From assembly GCA_017410245.1 (NCBI GenBank), contig JAFQRE010000011.1, positions 16,728 to 80,727 on the forward strand: a stretch of DNA of 64,000 nucleotides, in the 5' to 3' direction. Position numbers and translations under genes: made by a program. Positions 44,209 through 54,248 of this stretch are shown here, one piece after another (the first letter of the stretch is position 1; every line of letters starts with the position of its first letter). This stretch comes from Bacteroidaceae bacterium (lineage in GTDB: Bacteria; Bacteroidota; Bacteroidia; Bacteroidales; Barnesiellaceae_A). The notes beneath the pieces were generated by a model, which saw only the letters and a list, made by a program, of their open reading frames with translations, had not been told where the DNA came from and made no database searches.

Positions 44209-44451
44209 ATGAGTGAATATAAGAACGAAACAGAAGATGTGAGAGCTGCGCTGAACAGTATGTGCAGCTGTATGAAGAAGAAACGCCCATTGGGTAGAAA
44301 AGGGTGGTTGTATGAATTGCTACATTCGTGGTATATGCCTCGCAATGAGTGTGATGCAACGTGCTTTGTGAGACGATATAGTGTGTGGTGTGAATTGCCC
44401 CGACGTGTAAATAGATTGTTGCGAAAGGAGGAGAAAAATGAGAATGAATGA
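44209..44451 (+). CDS. Small cysteine-rich basic protein, unknown
   Basis: 80 residues (MSEYKNETEDVRAALNSMCS). Contains CSCMKKKRPLGRKG and WYMPRNECDATCFVRRY, with four cysteines and a basic C-terminus (RRVNRLLRKEE). It is tightly packed between two plus-strand genes, overlapping the next by 14 bases (or 8 with that gene's second ATG), which supports it being real. No family recognised. Confidence 0.5.
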   Translation: MSEYKNETEDVRAALNSMCSCMKKKRPLGRKGWLYELLHSWYMPRNECDATCFVRRYSVWCELPRRVNRLLRKEEKNENE

Positions 44452-46621
44452 AGAGGAGTTTTCTTATCATGAAATACCGATACGACAAGAGTTGGCACCT
44501 TTTGGTGAAAATAGTGACGATAATGGCTATATGCCCCCTCGAAGGCGGAAAAAAGTTGGTGCCGATTCGGAAAAAATAGAAGGCGGTTTGTTTCGTTATC
44601 TTCCTGATTATTTTCAAAACGGAGAAGGGATATCAGATGGGAAAGAATGGCTTGAAAATCCTCCTTTATATGCCTTTGATAAAGATGATATGCAGTATGT
44701 CATGAATGATATTGAGTATGGTAAGCCTAAAAGTTATAATATAGATGATATAATCGTATTGCTGGCTGACCAATCGGATAAAGAGGCGAAGCATGCGAGT
44801 GTTGTAAACAAGAGAGTGCCTTTCGGCAGTGATGATGCCGAAAGGTATGTACCACGCGCTCATGTTGAGCAACCCGATGCTACACGAGTAGAGCCTAAAC
44901 CACAGGGAAAACCCGATCCCAATACAGTGTATGACTTTGAAGATGGTGTTGCTGTGGCTGGAGATAATTTAATACTCTCGTGGAAGTATGCGTTGGAAAA
45001 CTTCAAGAAGGCCATAACTAAAGATGAACAGAAAAAACAGCAAATACAGAAGAAAATAGATGGTATTGTAGAGGAGTATGGCAATTTGCCCCAAACCGAG
45101 GGTTGGGCGCAACTGGGTAAGACTGCAACCAATGTGGCAGGTGTGGGAGCACCCACGTTGGTAGCCGGATTAGCAGGCGGAGGCGGAGCAGCTGCTATGG
45201 TTGGAGCAGGATTGACATCGATAGATATGGCTACAACAGCAGCGCAAGCCAATATAGAGATAGATGAGTATGAGAAACAGAGTGGTAAGGAAGTGAGTCC
45301 CTCGGCTCGTGCCGGCTATACAGCGGCTACAGTAGCAACCGATGCTATAATGAACTCGTTGGCACAGTCGAAGGTGCTGGGTAATTTTACAGCTCCTGTG
45401 CAGAAAGAGATCGCTAAAACCTTGAAAAAGTCGATTCTGGAAAATCCTATTGCACAACAAGAGTTTAATAGCATGGCTCGTCAAGTAATGAAGAATGAGG
45501 CTAAGTCATCGATAAAAGATATGGCCAAGATGGGCATGAAGTCGAGTATAGAGGGCGGCGTGAGTGCCGGAGCATTGGAGGCCGAAAAAGGTATCTATAA
45601 GGGAGAGATGCCCGAGATGCAACGCATAGTAGATGAGGCAGTGGGTGGAGCTGTTGCCGGTGCTGCGCAAGGAGTTGCCATGGGTATTTCCTCGCCACAG
45701 TTGAAGCATAAAGACCGCATGGCAAAAGATGATGTGTATTATATAAGCGATATGCATGGTCAGACCGGAAGCGGCTTGCCTATCAGCGAGATAGATCCCT
45801 CGAAAGTACACCTCACACCCGATGGAATGGTCGTGGAAGGAAAGGTGCGCCGATCGGACGGAAAGGGCGAAGAAGAGGGACTATATAAAGGCGAAAATAT
45901 CGTTGGAGGCTCGTATAGAGAGGCCGATAAGAGTGGTGAACTTACTCCTATTGGTGATGCCTGGGATATAGACAAAAAGAAAATGGAGCAATATGAAAAG
46001 GAATGGGCAGAGGCCCGAAAGGGGAAAAACGGGATTGACTATGAAAAGCGTAACGAGGTTGTGCAGGGCATAGCGGCCGATATGGGATTGCCTGTAACGG
46101 TGTATAAGAGCATCAATGAGGTGCCCCCTCTCTTGCGCAAAGAGGGTCAGATAGGCTCATCGGAGGCGGTAACCATCAATAACGGGTCGATAGTAGTAGT
46201 GCTTGATAATTGTAAGTATCTGAGTGCCGAAGATATGCGTACCATTATGCTACATGAGGGTGTGGGGCACGTAGGCGTACCTCGATCGCACAAGTCGCAG
46301 GAGGAGTTTGAGCAAAATGCCGAGCGCGCCGGTAAGTACCTGGTGGGTAATGGTACAATGGAGGACTATGAGGAGTCTATGGCCTATGAATCGGAGGATA
46401 GAGAGTACCTCAAACGCAATTCGGGCAATAAGGAGTATGACTATGTAAACAGCTTGTTGCGGAAAGGTGAGCACTCGGTGCGTAACAGCACCACGAATGA
46501 GTTGCGCAACCCGCCCAATAAACGATTTATAGATAGAGTGTTGCAGGGAGGTGAGCCTATGCCAATGCTGAAGGAGATAGAGCGACAGAGACAGCAAAAT
46601 CAGCAGCGTAAGCAACGTTAG
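44438..46621 (+). CDS. Large phage-like protein with Gly/Ala-rich hydrophobic core and HExxGHxG motif
   Basis: 727 residues; the start may be the second ATG at 44444. Low-complexity N-terminus; a Gly/Ala-rich stretch near 230-270 (VAGVGAPTLVAGLAGGGGAA) could insert into membranes, as in DNA-ejection proteins. An acidic/basic middle with helical segments follows. Near residue 605 there is TIMLHEGVGHVG, the HExxGHxG metalloprotease-like motif seen in large polyvalent phage proteins, preceded by VVVLDN. The end is Gln/Arg-rich (RQRQQNQQRKQR). Its stop TAG overlaps the stop of thiN on the other strand. Role in ejection or host-barrier passage is inferred. Confidence 0.6.
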   Translation: MRMNEEEFSYHEIPIRQELAPFGENSDDNGYMPPRRRKKVGADSEKIEGGLFRYLPDYFQNGEGISDGKEWLENPPLYAFDKDDMQYVMNDIEYGKPKSYNIDDIIVLLADQSDKEAKHASVVNKRVPFGSDDAERYVPRAHVEQPDATRVEPKPQGKPDPNTVYDFEDGVAVAGDNLILSWKYALENFKKAITKDEQKKQQIQKKIDGIVEEYGNLPQTEGWAQLGKTATNVAGVGAPTLVAGLAGGGGAAAMVGAGLTSIDMATTAAQANIEIDEYEKQSGKEVSPSARAGYTAATVATDAIMNSLAQSKVLGNFTAPVQKEIAKTLKKSILENPIAQQEFNSMARQVMKNEAKSSIKDMAKMGMKSSIEGGVSAGALEAEKGIYKGEMPEMQRIVDEAVGGAVAGAAQGVAMGISSPQLKHKDRMAKDDVYYISDMHGQTGSGLPISEIDPSKVHLTPDGMVVEGKVRRSDGKGEEEGLYKGENIVGGSYREADKSGELTPIGDAWDIDKKKMEQYEKEWAEARKGKNGIDYEKRNEVVQGIAADMGLPVTVYKSINEVPPLLRKEGQIGSSEAVTINNGSIVVVLDNCKYLSAEDMRTIMLHEGVGHVGVPRSHKSQEEFEQNAERAGKYLVGNGTMEDYEESMAYESEDREYLKRNSGNKEYDYVNSLLRKGEHSVRNSTTNELRNPPNKRFIDRVLQGGEPMPMLKEIERQRQQNQQRKQR

Positions 46622-47247
46622 TAAGCCAAATATAGCAAGAAAGTGCCGTCGGCCGTAAATATACAACGGTCGGCGGTAGCTTCGTTGAGCGTGCCTTGCC
46701 ACCAGTTGTCGAATGGTCGAATGGGATATTGCAAGCCTTGTGCCGATAGTTGTGTACAGCCGAAGTTGAAGATGGAAATTTGTTGTCCCGGGCGTGTGAT
46801 GATTGTAGTGTTGCCATGAGCCGGTAGAAAGATGCCATGGTCGGTGTATATGTGTGCAGTTATGCCTTGCTTGAAGTAGTCGATAATGAGGCTTATGTTG
46901 CCCAATGTGTGGTCGTCGCGTTTGCCGGTAGCTCCTACGATGGCAATGTCGTTGATGCCTTGAGCTGCCAGATATGTGACGGCCTTGGTTTGGTCGTTGG
47001 TCTCTTGGCAAGATGATATGATGATGCGTGATGCGTATTGTTGTCTTATGTCATCGTCAATAGAGTCGCCATCGCCAATGATGATGTCGAATGGTTTTCC
47101 GGTCTTGACATAGGTGTTGGCAGCACCATCGCAAATGACTACTTTGCTTGCCTTGTCGAGAATGTCCAAGGGCAGTTGTGCTTGCGGAAACTCACCATTA
47201 CCCAGAATAACGGTGGAGGGATATTTATAAGGGTCTATTGTTTTCAT
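46618..47247 (-). CDS. thiN: Thiamine pyrophosphokinase
   Basis: 209 residues. Transfers pyrophosphate from ATP to thiamine. Seen: VILGNGEFP, VICDGAANTYV, DIIIGDGDSI (metal site), QETNDQTKAVTYL and VGATGKRDDHTLGNISL, and the late FNFGCTQLSAQGLQYPI with W...GTLNEA. Directly follows pnuC with a 23-base overlap, a pairing that in Bacteroidota marks the transporter as a thiamine importer. No TPP riboswitch is seen before the run. Confidence 0.95.
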   Translation of the reverse strand: MKTIDPYKYPSTVILGNGEFPQAQLPLDILDKASKVVICDGAANTYVKTGKPFDIIIGDGDSIDDDIRQQYASRIIISSCQETNDQTKAVTYLAAQGINDIAIVGATGKRDDHTLGNISLIIDYFKQGITAHIYTDHGIFLPAHGNTTIITRPGQQISIFNFGCTQLSAQGLQYPIRPFDNWWQGTLNEATADRCIFTADGTFLLYLAY

Positions 47248-47815
47248 GTTTCATGATTTTAAGCCAATTGATGTATCCCAAAATGGCCACAACAATGTAT
47301 AACGTGTATAGTCCGGCATAGAAGTATATTCCCTTGTAGGCATATAAACCTACCGAAATGATATCGACAGCAATCCACACCCACCATTGCTCGATATACT
47401 TGCGAGCAAGCATCCACATGGCTGTGATACTGAGAGCTGTAGAGAGGGCGTTCCAGCCGGGAACATCGCTATCGGTGTGGTAGTCGAGCAGGTAGTATAT
47501 GATGGCGTAAAGGCATATTGTGATAGCGGTAGAGTATATGTAGGTGCGTCGTGGGGTGTGAGTGATAGATAGCTCGGCCTTGCGACGCTTGTTGTTCTTG
47601 AAAGTCCATATCATATAACCATAAACGCCTGCCAAGATGTAGTAAATATTGATGCACATGTCGGCATAAAGTCCGGCATTGTAGTACACAAATATAGATA
47701 TGGCCGGCATGATGATGCCCAAAATCCATAATAGACGATGTGCCTTATACTCGTAGTATAGGTATATGATGCCTACAATAGTGCCTAATATTTCGATGGC
47801 AAGGTTGATGTCCAT
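47225..47815 (-). CDS. pnuC: PnuC-family vitamin transporter (probably thiamine, PnuT type)
   Basis: 196 residues, about seven membrane segments. Family signature: EILGTIVGIIYLYYEYK, AGVYGYMIWTFKN and the W-rich YIEQWWVWIAVDIISVGLYA stretch. PnuC members carry nicotinamide riboside by facilitated diffusion; those next to thiamine pyrophosphokinase carry thiamine instead, trapped by phosphorylation. The overlap with thiN supports the latter. Four bases after tatD. Confidence 0.92.
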   Translation of the reverse strand: MDINLAIEILGTIVGIIYLYYEYKAHRLLWILGIIMPAISIFVYYNAGLYADMCINIYYILAGVYGYMIWTFKNNKRRKAELSITHTPRRTYIYSTAITICLYAIIYYLLDYHTDSDVPGWNALSTALSITAMWMLARKYIEQWWVWIAVDIISVGLYAYKGIYFYAGLYTLYIVVAILGYINWLKIMKHENNRPL

Positions 47816-47819
47816 AATG

Positions 47820-48587
47820 TTATATGTTGAATAGGGTACGGGTGTTGGCTGTGGTTATTTTATCGACTTGTTGTGTAGTTATATTCAGGATTTGAGCAAT
47901 TCGGGCAGCCATGAATGGTGTGTATGCAGGCTCATTGCGCTTGCCTCTGTGGGGCGTTGGTGCAAGGTAGGGTGCATCGGTCTCAAGAAGAATGCGGTCT
48001 ATCCCAATGGCCTCGATGAGCTCTTCGAGGTGGGCATTCTTGAATGTGACTATGCCGTTGATGCCGAAGTAGAAATCGCCCACCAACCGGCGTATGGTGT
48101 GTACTTGTTGTGGGGTACCGGTGAAGCTGTGAAAAACACCACGCACCGAGTCGTAGGGAAATTGCTGTAGTACCTCGATGGTGGTGTCGAGTGCTTCGCG
48201 ACAGTGAATGATGATGGGCAGATTGAGTTGTTGTGCCCATCGTATTTGTTCGGCAAATGCCAAGCATTGCTCGTTGCGGTATGTCTTGTCCCAATAGAGG
48301 TCGATACCTATCTCTCCCACAGCACAATAGGTGTGGGTGTCGAAGAGCGGACGTATGTTCTCCAATTGTTGTTGAAATTGGGGTGTTACCGATGTGGGGT
48401 GCAGACCCATAGCAGCGTGGCATATATGGGGATATGTGGCTATGGTATTGTGAAGGGCATCGATGCTCTCTTCATCGACATTGGGCAATATCATGTTGTG
48501 TACCCCATTGTGCAGGGCGCGATTGATGATGTCGTTGCGGTCGGCATCAAACTCGCTCATGTATATATGTGTGTGACTATCGATCAT
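47820..48587 (-). CDS. tatD: TatD-family metal-dependent DNase
   Basis: 255 residues, TIM-barrel amidohydrolase. Metal ligands appear in order: MIDSHTHIY, VGEIGIDLYWD (Glu), IIHCREA (His), VFHSFTG (His) and ETDAPYL (Asp). Likely 3'-5' DNase/exonuclease in DNA repair or turnover. Its start overlaps the stop of the upstream unknown gene by four bases (ATGA). Confidence 0.95.
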   Translation of the reverse strand: MIDSHTHIYMSEFDADRNDIINRALHNGVHNMILPNVDEESIDALHNTIATYPHICHAAMGLHPTSVTPQFQQQLENIRPLFDTHTYCAVGEIGIDLYWDKTYRNEQCLAFAEQIRWAQQLNLPIIIHCREALDTTIEVLQQFPYDSVRGVFHSFTGTPQQVHTIRRLVGDFYFGINGIVTFKNAHLEELIEAIGIDRILLETDAPYLAPTPHRGKRNEPAYTPFMAARIAQILNITTQQVDKITTANTRTLFNI

Positions 48588-49285
48588 TGTGGTTTGGCTT
48601 CGTTCTTACGATAGTAATATATGATGCCATATTCGCGGCACTTGTTTAGCTTGGTCTCTAAGGGGTATTGACTGTAAAAAGCCTCTACTTGATTCCAGAT
48701 GTCGAGAATGATGGCATCTACCTCGGTGCGAAGGTCGTTGAGTTGTTGCAGCGATCGTTGCATCTGTTTTTTGTAACGTTCGCGTGAGTAACCAGCCTCG
48801 ACAAAAATGTCGTAGTGTACCTTAACCTTTGCAATGGTGGGGTTGTATATAGGCGAGCCACCCCGATGAGCCAATCGTTCGTTTTCGCCATTGATGATTT
48901 TTTGTCCCCACTCGATGAGCGATTGCTCGTTAGAGAGGTCGGGCAAAGTGAAGTCTTGAGGCTGCAAGCTGTAAAGGCTTTTGTACTCGGCCTTAATTTC
49001 GTTGCGCATGACACACATATTGAGCACCTGAATGAAGTGCGAGATGTAGAGTCGCGCCATCTTGGCGAGAGGCTGAAACTGCTTGTTGCATTTGGCCAAT
49101 TCGTCGTAGTGGTATCTGAACTGCTTAACCGCGGCGATAAATCGCGGAGCAATGACCTTGGCTAAGTTGAGCGAGCGAAATGAAGCCGGTTGCTTGTCGG
49201 GCGTTTGGCGTATTTCCATGCCAATAGCCTTTTGCAGGGCTGCAATTCGGGCTGCATCGGTGTTGGGAAGGCGGCGGTATGGCAT
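48584..49285 (-). CDS. Conserved helical protein of unknown function
   Basis: 233 residues, almost wholly helical and soluble; no signal peptide. Recognisable phrases: SFRSLNLAKVIAPRFIAAVK, FQPLAKMARLYISHFIQVLN, and AIILDIWNQVEAFYSQYP. No catalytic motif. It lies between the polyprenyl synthase gene (one-base gap) and tatD (4-base overlap), a tight placement that suggests a shared transcript but not a shared task. I do not recognise the family with confidence. Confidence 0.8.
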   Translation of the reverse strand: MPYRRLPNTDAARIAALQKAIGMEIRQTPDKQPASFRSLNLAKVIAPRFIAAVKQFRYHYDELAKCNKQFQPLAKMARLYISHFIQVLNMCVMRNEIKAEYKSLYSLQPQDFTLPDLSNEQSLIEWGQKIINGENERLAHRGGSPIYNPTIAKVKVHYDIFVEAGYSRERYKKQMQRSLQQLNDLRTEVDAIILDIWNQVEAFYSQYPLETKLNKCREYGIIYYYRKNEAKPQ

Positions 49286-49286
49286 A

Positions 49287-50264
49287 TCAATGGTCTCTGT
49301 TCATCATTGATTGAGCAAGTGCCAATAGCGGAATTTTGCGGTCTTCGGGAACGAGAACTTCGTCCATACATGCGAGAGCGGCTTGGTAGAAGTGCTCGGC
49401 TTTTTCTTTGCACAACTTGTCGATACCGAGGTTGTTATATACGGCCGTAACGGCCTCAATCTTCTCGCGGGGGTCTTCGTTGCTGTTGCCAATGTATTGT
49501 TGCAGTGTTAAGCTGTCTTTACCTTCGGCAAGTCTCAATGCCTCGATGAGCATGAATGTCTTCTTGTCGTTGGTAATGTCGCCACCTATGTTTTTGCCAA
49601 AAATGATGGGGTCGCCATAAACGTCGAGATAGTCGTCTTGAAGCTGGAATGCAAGTCCGAGATTCTCACCAAAGTGGTAAAGCGAGTTGGCTTGAGCAAC
49701 GGGAGCACCGGCAATGATAGCGCCAATCTTGAGTGCGCAACCGAGCAGTACGGCCGTTTTGAGACGTATCATGTTGATGTACTCGTCGGTAGAAACATCG
49801 TTGCGAGTTTCAAACTCCATGTCGAATTGTTGTCCCTCGCATATCTCAAGAGCAGTCTTGAGGAATGTGTCGAGTACGGCGGGCATGAAACGAGGGGTGA
49901 CTTGGGTCATGAATTGAGTGGCGAGTATCTGCATGGCATCGCCCGAAAGAATAGCGTGGTTTTCGTCCCAAACGCGGTGAACGGTGGGTTGGCCACGACG
50001 CAGGTCGGAGTTGTCCATAACATCATCGTGCAGGAGAGTGAAGTTGTGGAACATTTCGAGACCGATGGCAGGCTTGATGGCTTGGTTGATGTCGCCACCA
50101 AAAAGTTCGCAAGCCATGAGCATGAGAATGGGTCGGATACGTTTGCCTCCGAGCGATAATTCGTAACGAATGGGTGCGTATAGTTCATCGGGCTGTTGAG
50201 GATATTCTATCTTTTCGAGAGCCTCGTTGATGATGTCGATGTATTGAGCAATTTTTGTATTCAT
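49287..50264 (-). CDS. Trans-isoprenyl diphosphate synthase (polyprenyl synthetase)
   Basis: 325 residues. First Asp-rich motif HDDVMDNSDLRRGQPTVH near residue 88 and second QDDYLDVYGD near residue 217; RYELSLGGKRIRPIL, KTAVLLGCALKIGAI and GKNIGGDITNDKKTFML are also diagnostic. It makes a C15-C20 or longer prenyl diphosphate; product length cannot be fixed here. A long-chain role would supply the undecaprenyl or decaprenyl lipids used by the polysaccharide operon. Starts 36 bases after the coiled-coil gene's stop. Confidence 0.92.
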   Translation of the reverse strand: MNTKIAQYIDIINEALEKIEYPQQPDELYAPIRYELSLGGKRIRPILMLMACELFGGDINQAIKPAIGLEMFHNFTLLHDDVMDNSDLRRGQPTVHRVWDENHAILSGDAMQILATQFMTQVTPRFMPAVLDTFLKTALEICEGQQFDMEFETRNDVSTDEYINMIRLKTAVLLGCALKIGAIIAGAPVAQANSLYHFGENLGLAFQLQDDYLDVYGDPIIFGKNIGGDITNDKKTFMLIEALRLAEGKDSLTLQQYIGNSNEDPREKIEAVTAVYNNLGIDKLCKEKAEHFYQAALACMDEVLVPEDRKIPLLALAQSMMNRDH

Positions 50265-50300
50265 ATTAATGTGCGTTTATGTTGGGGTTATATTATAGTA

Positions 50301-52298
50301 TTACCAAAGACTCATTTGCGAAGAGTTGTTGTCGCGAGCGGCTTGTCGTTCTTTCTCGGCTTGTCGTTGACGTTCCTCCTCTTCTCGTTGTAGTCGTTCT
50401 TCCTCTTCGCGACGGCGAGCTTCTTCCTCGAGTTGGTCGGGCATGATGGGCATCATCCAATTGATGGCGTCGTCAATGTCGGTAGCCGGTTGGTATTCGA
50501 TATTGTCGTCGGCGAGGTTGTTTATCTTGCTTTCGAGTTCAGCAATACGGTTTTCGTATGCTTTGTTTTGTGAACGCAGAGTGGCTGTTTGTGATACAAG
50601 GTCTTGTCGCTGTTTTTTCAGGGCGGCAATCAGGTTATTGGCTTTCTCAAGTTCTTGCGAGTCGGCCGGTTGTGCGGGTTGTGCTTGTATTGCCTTGGCC
50701 TCTTGTAGCTCTTGTTGAGCTTGTTTGAGTTGCGCTTGCAGTGTGTCGTTGAGTGTGTTTAGCTCTTGCACTTTGGCCTGGGCTTGGTTGTAGCCAGCCA
50801 ATTGCTCGGAGAGCTGTTTGTTTTCTTGCAGGAGAGCAGCTTGCTCTTGTTGGTATTGGGCTTTGGCTTGTTGTATAGAGTCTTCTTTGTCTTTGAGCAG
50901 GGTAGCTTTCTCTTGTAGCCAATCGTTCTTCTCTTGTTCGTGGCGGTAAGTTATGGCTTGCAAGTCGCCGGCTTGTTGTGAAAGATAGTCTTTCTCTTGT
51001 GTGAGCGACTCGGTAGCGGCTTGCAATGTGGCGAGTTGAGCAAGCGTGTTTTCTAATTGGTCGGCTGCAGCATGGTAGTTGTTGTTGGCAACCTCGAGTT
51101 GCAGTGAGAGATCGCTTATGTGCTCGGCTTGCGATTTGTTAGATGCTTGAGTTTGCTCGTTGAGGGTATTGAATTGTGTCAAAGTATCGCTGAGTTGCTG
51201 TGCAGTGGTGTCGAGTTGAGCCTTGAGCAAATTGTTTTGTTCTTGCAGTGCTGCTATCTCTTGGGCACGATTGGCGTCTTGGGCGTTGTGAGAGGTCTCA
51301 AGGTCGGCACATTGTTTGCGACTCTCTTCGAGTGAACTTTGCAGGAGTGCTATGGTCTCTTGCGATGCTTTTATGTCGGCCAATTGTTGAGCCGACTTGT
51401 CCTGCTGCTCGATGATGGTGTTGAGTTCGTCGGTGAGTTGTGCAATGATGTTTTCTTTCTCGGCAATGGTTTTATCGAGTTCCTCTTTTTGTTGGTTGAG
51501 GTTGTTGATAGTTTGGGTCAATTGGTCTTTTTCGTCCGAGAGGTAATTGTTGCGTTCTTTCAGTGCATCGATGGTTGCGTTGCAGTCGTCGATTTGTTGC
51601 TGCGCTTGCTCTGATACGGCAGAGTTGCTCTTGAGTTCTTGTATGACACCGAGCAGTCTTGTTACCTCGTCGTTGGCATCGTCAAGTTCTTTTTGCTTAA
51701 CGCCCGAAACTTTGAGCTTATTGATGAGGCTTTTGTTTTCGAGGTCATATTGTTCTTTTTCGGCTTCAAGTGTAGCGATGCGGTTGTCGAGCTCGTGAAC
51801 CTTCTCGTTGAGGGCTCGTTTTTGTCGCTCGGCACTGAGTTGGGCGTTTTTTATTTCGGTCTTTTGAGTTTCGAGTTCATTGGTTTTGCGACGCAAAGCC
51901 TCCATCTCATTCTCGAGTTGTTGACGGGTAGCAGCAACTGCGGCATCGGATTGAGCTCGAGCCGAGAGGTTGATTTGAGAGATGTATTGTTGGAATGAAT
52001 CGCCGAGTTGGCTATAGATGTATTTCTTCTCGCTCTCGATATCGATGCAATTGCGCACGAAGTCAGGAAAAGAGGCATTGATAATCTCTACAACCTTGTC
52101 GATGAGGGCATCGGGTGGGGTAGTCGTGTTGCTCCCATCGGTACTTATAGATGTGTTGTCGGTGTTGTTTTTGGGGTCGGTATCGACTTGTGAAGTTGTG
52201 GCGTTGGTAATAATATCGCCAGTCGAGTATGTGGTCTCGTCTTGTTGCTCTTCTTTGCCAAAACCGAGGGCTCTCAATGATTTCTTAAAAAAAGACAT
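50301..52298 (-). CDS. Long coiled-coil protein with acidic helical tail, unknown
   Basis: 665 residues. A short N-terminal block (MSFFKKSLRALGFGKEEQQ) and a Thr/Asn-rich linker, then a possible small folded part (LIDKVVEIINASFPDFVRN) near residues 65-110. From about 120 to 600 it is a near-continuous Gln/Glu/Leu coiled coil (e.g. LETQKTEIKNAQLSAERQK). A short domain (DIDDAINWMMPIMPDQLEEEA), an Arg/Glu charged helix (RREEEERLQREEEERQRQA) and the end SQMSLW follow. No signal peptide; probably cytoplasmic. Heads a run into the polyprenyl synthase gene. It could be a structural or scaffold protein; function unknown. Confidence 0.8.
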   Translation of the reverse strand: MSFFKKSLRALGFGKEEQQDETTYSTGDIITNATTSQVDTDPKNNTDNTSISTDGSNTTTPPDALIDKVVEIINASFPDFVRNCIDIESEKKYIYSQLGDSFQQYISQINLSARAQSDAAVAATRQQLENEMEALRRKTNELETQKTEIKNAQLSAERQKRALNEKVHELDNRIATLEAEKEQYDLENKSLINKLKVSGVKQKELDDANDEVTRLLGVIQELKSNSAVSEQAQQQIDDCNATIDALKERNNYLSDEKDQLTQTINNLNQQKEELDKTIAEKENIIAQLTDELNTIIEQQDKSAQQLADIKASQETIALLQSSLEESRKQCADLETSHNAQDANRAQEIAALQEQNNLLKAQLDTTAQQLSDTLTQFNTLNEQTQASNKSQAEHISDLSLQLEVANNNYHAAADQLENTLAQLATLQAATESLTQEKDYLSQQAGDLQAITYRHEQEKNDWLQEKATLLKDKEDSIQQAKAQYQQEQAALLQENKQLSEQLAGYNQAQAKVQELNTLNDTLQAQLKQAQQELQEAKAIQAQPAQPADSQELEKANNLIAALKKQRQDLVSQTATLRSQNKAYENRIAELESKINNLADDNIEYQPATDIDDAINWMMPIMPDQLEEEARRREEEERLQREEEERQRQAEKERQAARDNNSSQMSLW

Positions 52299-52676
52299 GT
52301 CTTAAATATAATGTGTAGTCAAAAAAAAATAGTATCTCATATGTCGGCTGTAGTACTCCCTGGTGATATTTTCGTATAGAGCGCGAGGGCTACGAAATGA
52401 ATCGTAATAGGGGCATGAGCCGAGGGTATAGTTTTGGACGGTAAAGGTACAACTTATTTTTTCTATTTGCGAGGGAAAATAGCATAAATTGTGAGATAAA
52501 ATAAAAAAGCATTGAAAAGCGTGCGTGTGTATAGAATGGAGATGGTATGAGCCGGTAGAGAGGAGTGAAAAAATAAATAATAGAGCTGGAAAAAGGGCTA
52601 AAATGGGTAAAAAGTGAGGGTAGTAGCGTGAGAAAAAAATACTTTAATAAATAATTAGTCAAAATTGGCTAAAAAA
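52299..52676. other. Intergenic gap between divergent genes, no gene seen
   Basis: AT-rich stretch between the divergent coiled-coil gene and gdhA. The minus strand has TACCTTTA at 52449-52442, one base off the -7 consensus, and no matching -33 element. I see no RNA gene, repeat or credible coding region; short open frames here have random-looking composition. Confidence 0.6.
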
Positions 52677-52708
52677 TTTGTTTATTAAATAATGTTGCCG
52701 TACATTTG
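52677..52708 (+). promoter_or_regulatory. Promoter of gdhA
   Basis: TTTG at 52677-52680, 20 bases, TACATTTG at 52701-52708. The -7 box lies inside the short palindrome GTACATTTGTAC. Leader of about 60 bases before the gdhA ATG. Confidence 0.78.
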
Positions 52709-52774
52709 TACGTAGATTTTAACGAGAAGTATTCGTAGTGCAAAACTAAGTACTAATCTTATAAAACTAATACA

Positions 52775-54118
<1,344 letters not shown>

Positions 54119-54139
54119 TAAACACTTCTCTAAATACAG

Positions 54140-54168
54140 ACATATCGGGGCCATAGGTCTCGATATGT
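54140..54168 (+). terminator. Hairpin between gdhA and serC
   Basis: Arms ACATATCG and CGATATGT with an inner GGGCC/GGTCT helix make a 13-base stem on the plus strand (two G-U pairs, which would be mismatches on the minus strand). The T run after it is weak, so it may attenuate or protect RNA rather than stop it fully. Confidence 0.55.
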
Positions 54169-54248
54169 TTGCTACATAAGCCTTAACAAAAAAAAGAAAA
54201 AAATTATTGTTTAGTCCTATAACATAAACAAAAAAATAAAGAAGAATT

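Noticed and set aside
47816..50300. TPP riboswitch before the thiamine genes
   Set aside because: No TPP-aptamer core (CUGAGA with ACCUGA) was seen in the short gaps upstream of pnuC and thiN.
52390..52662. Minus-strand 90-codon open frame, Phe/Leu/Ser-rich
   Set aside because: Composition mirrors AT-rich intergenic DNA; no neighbour logic or motif supports it.
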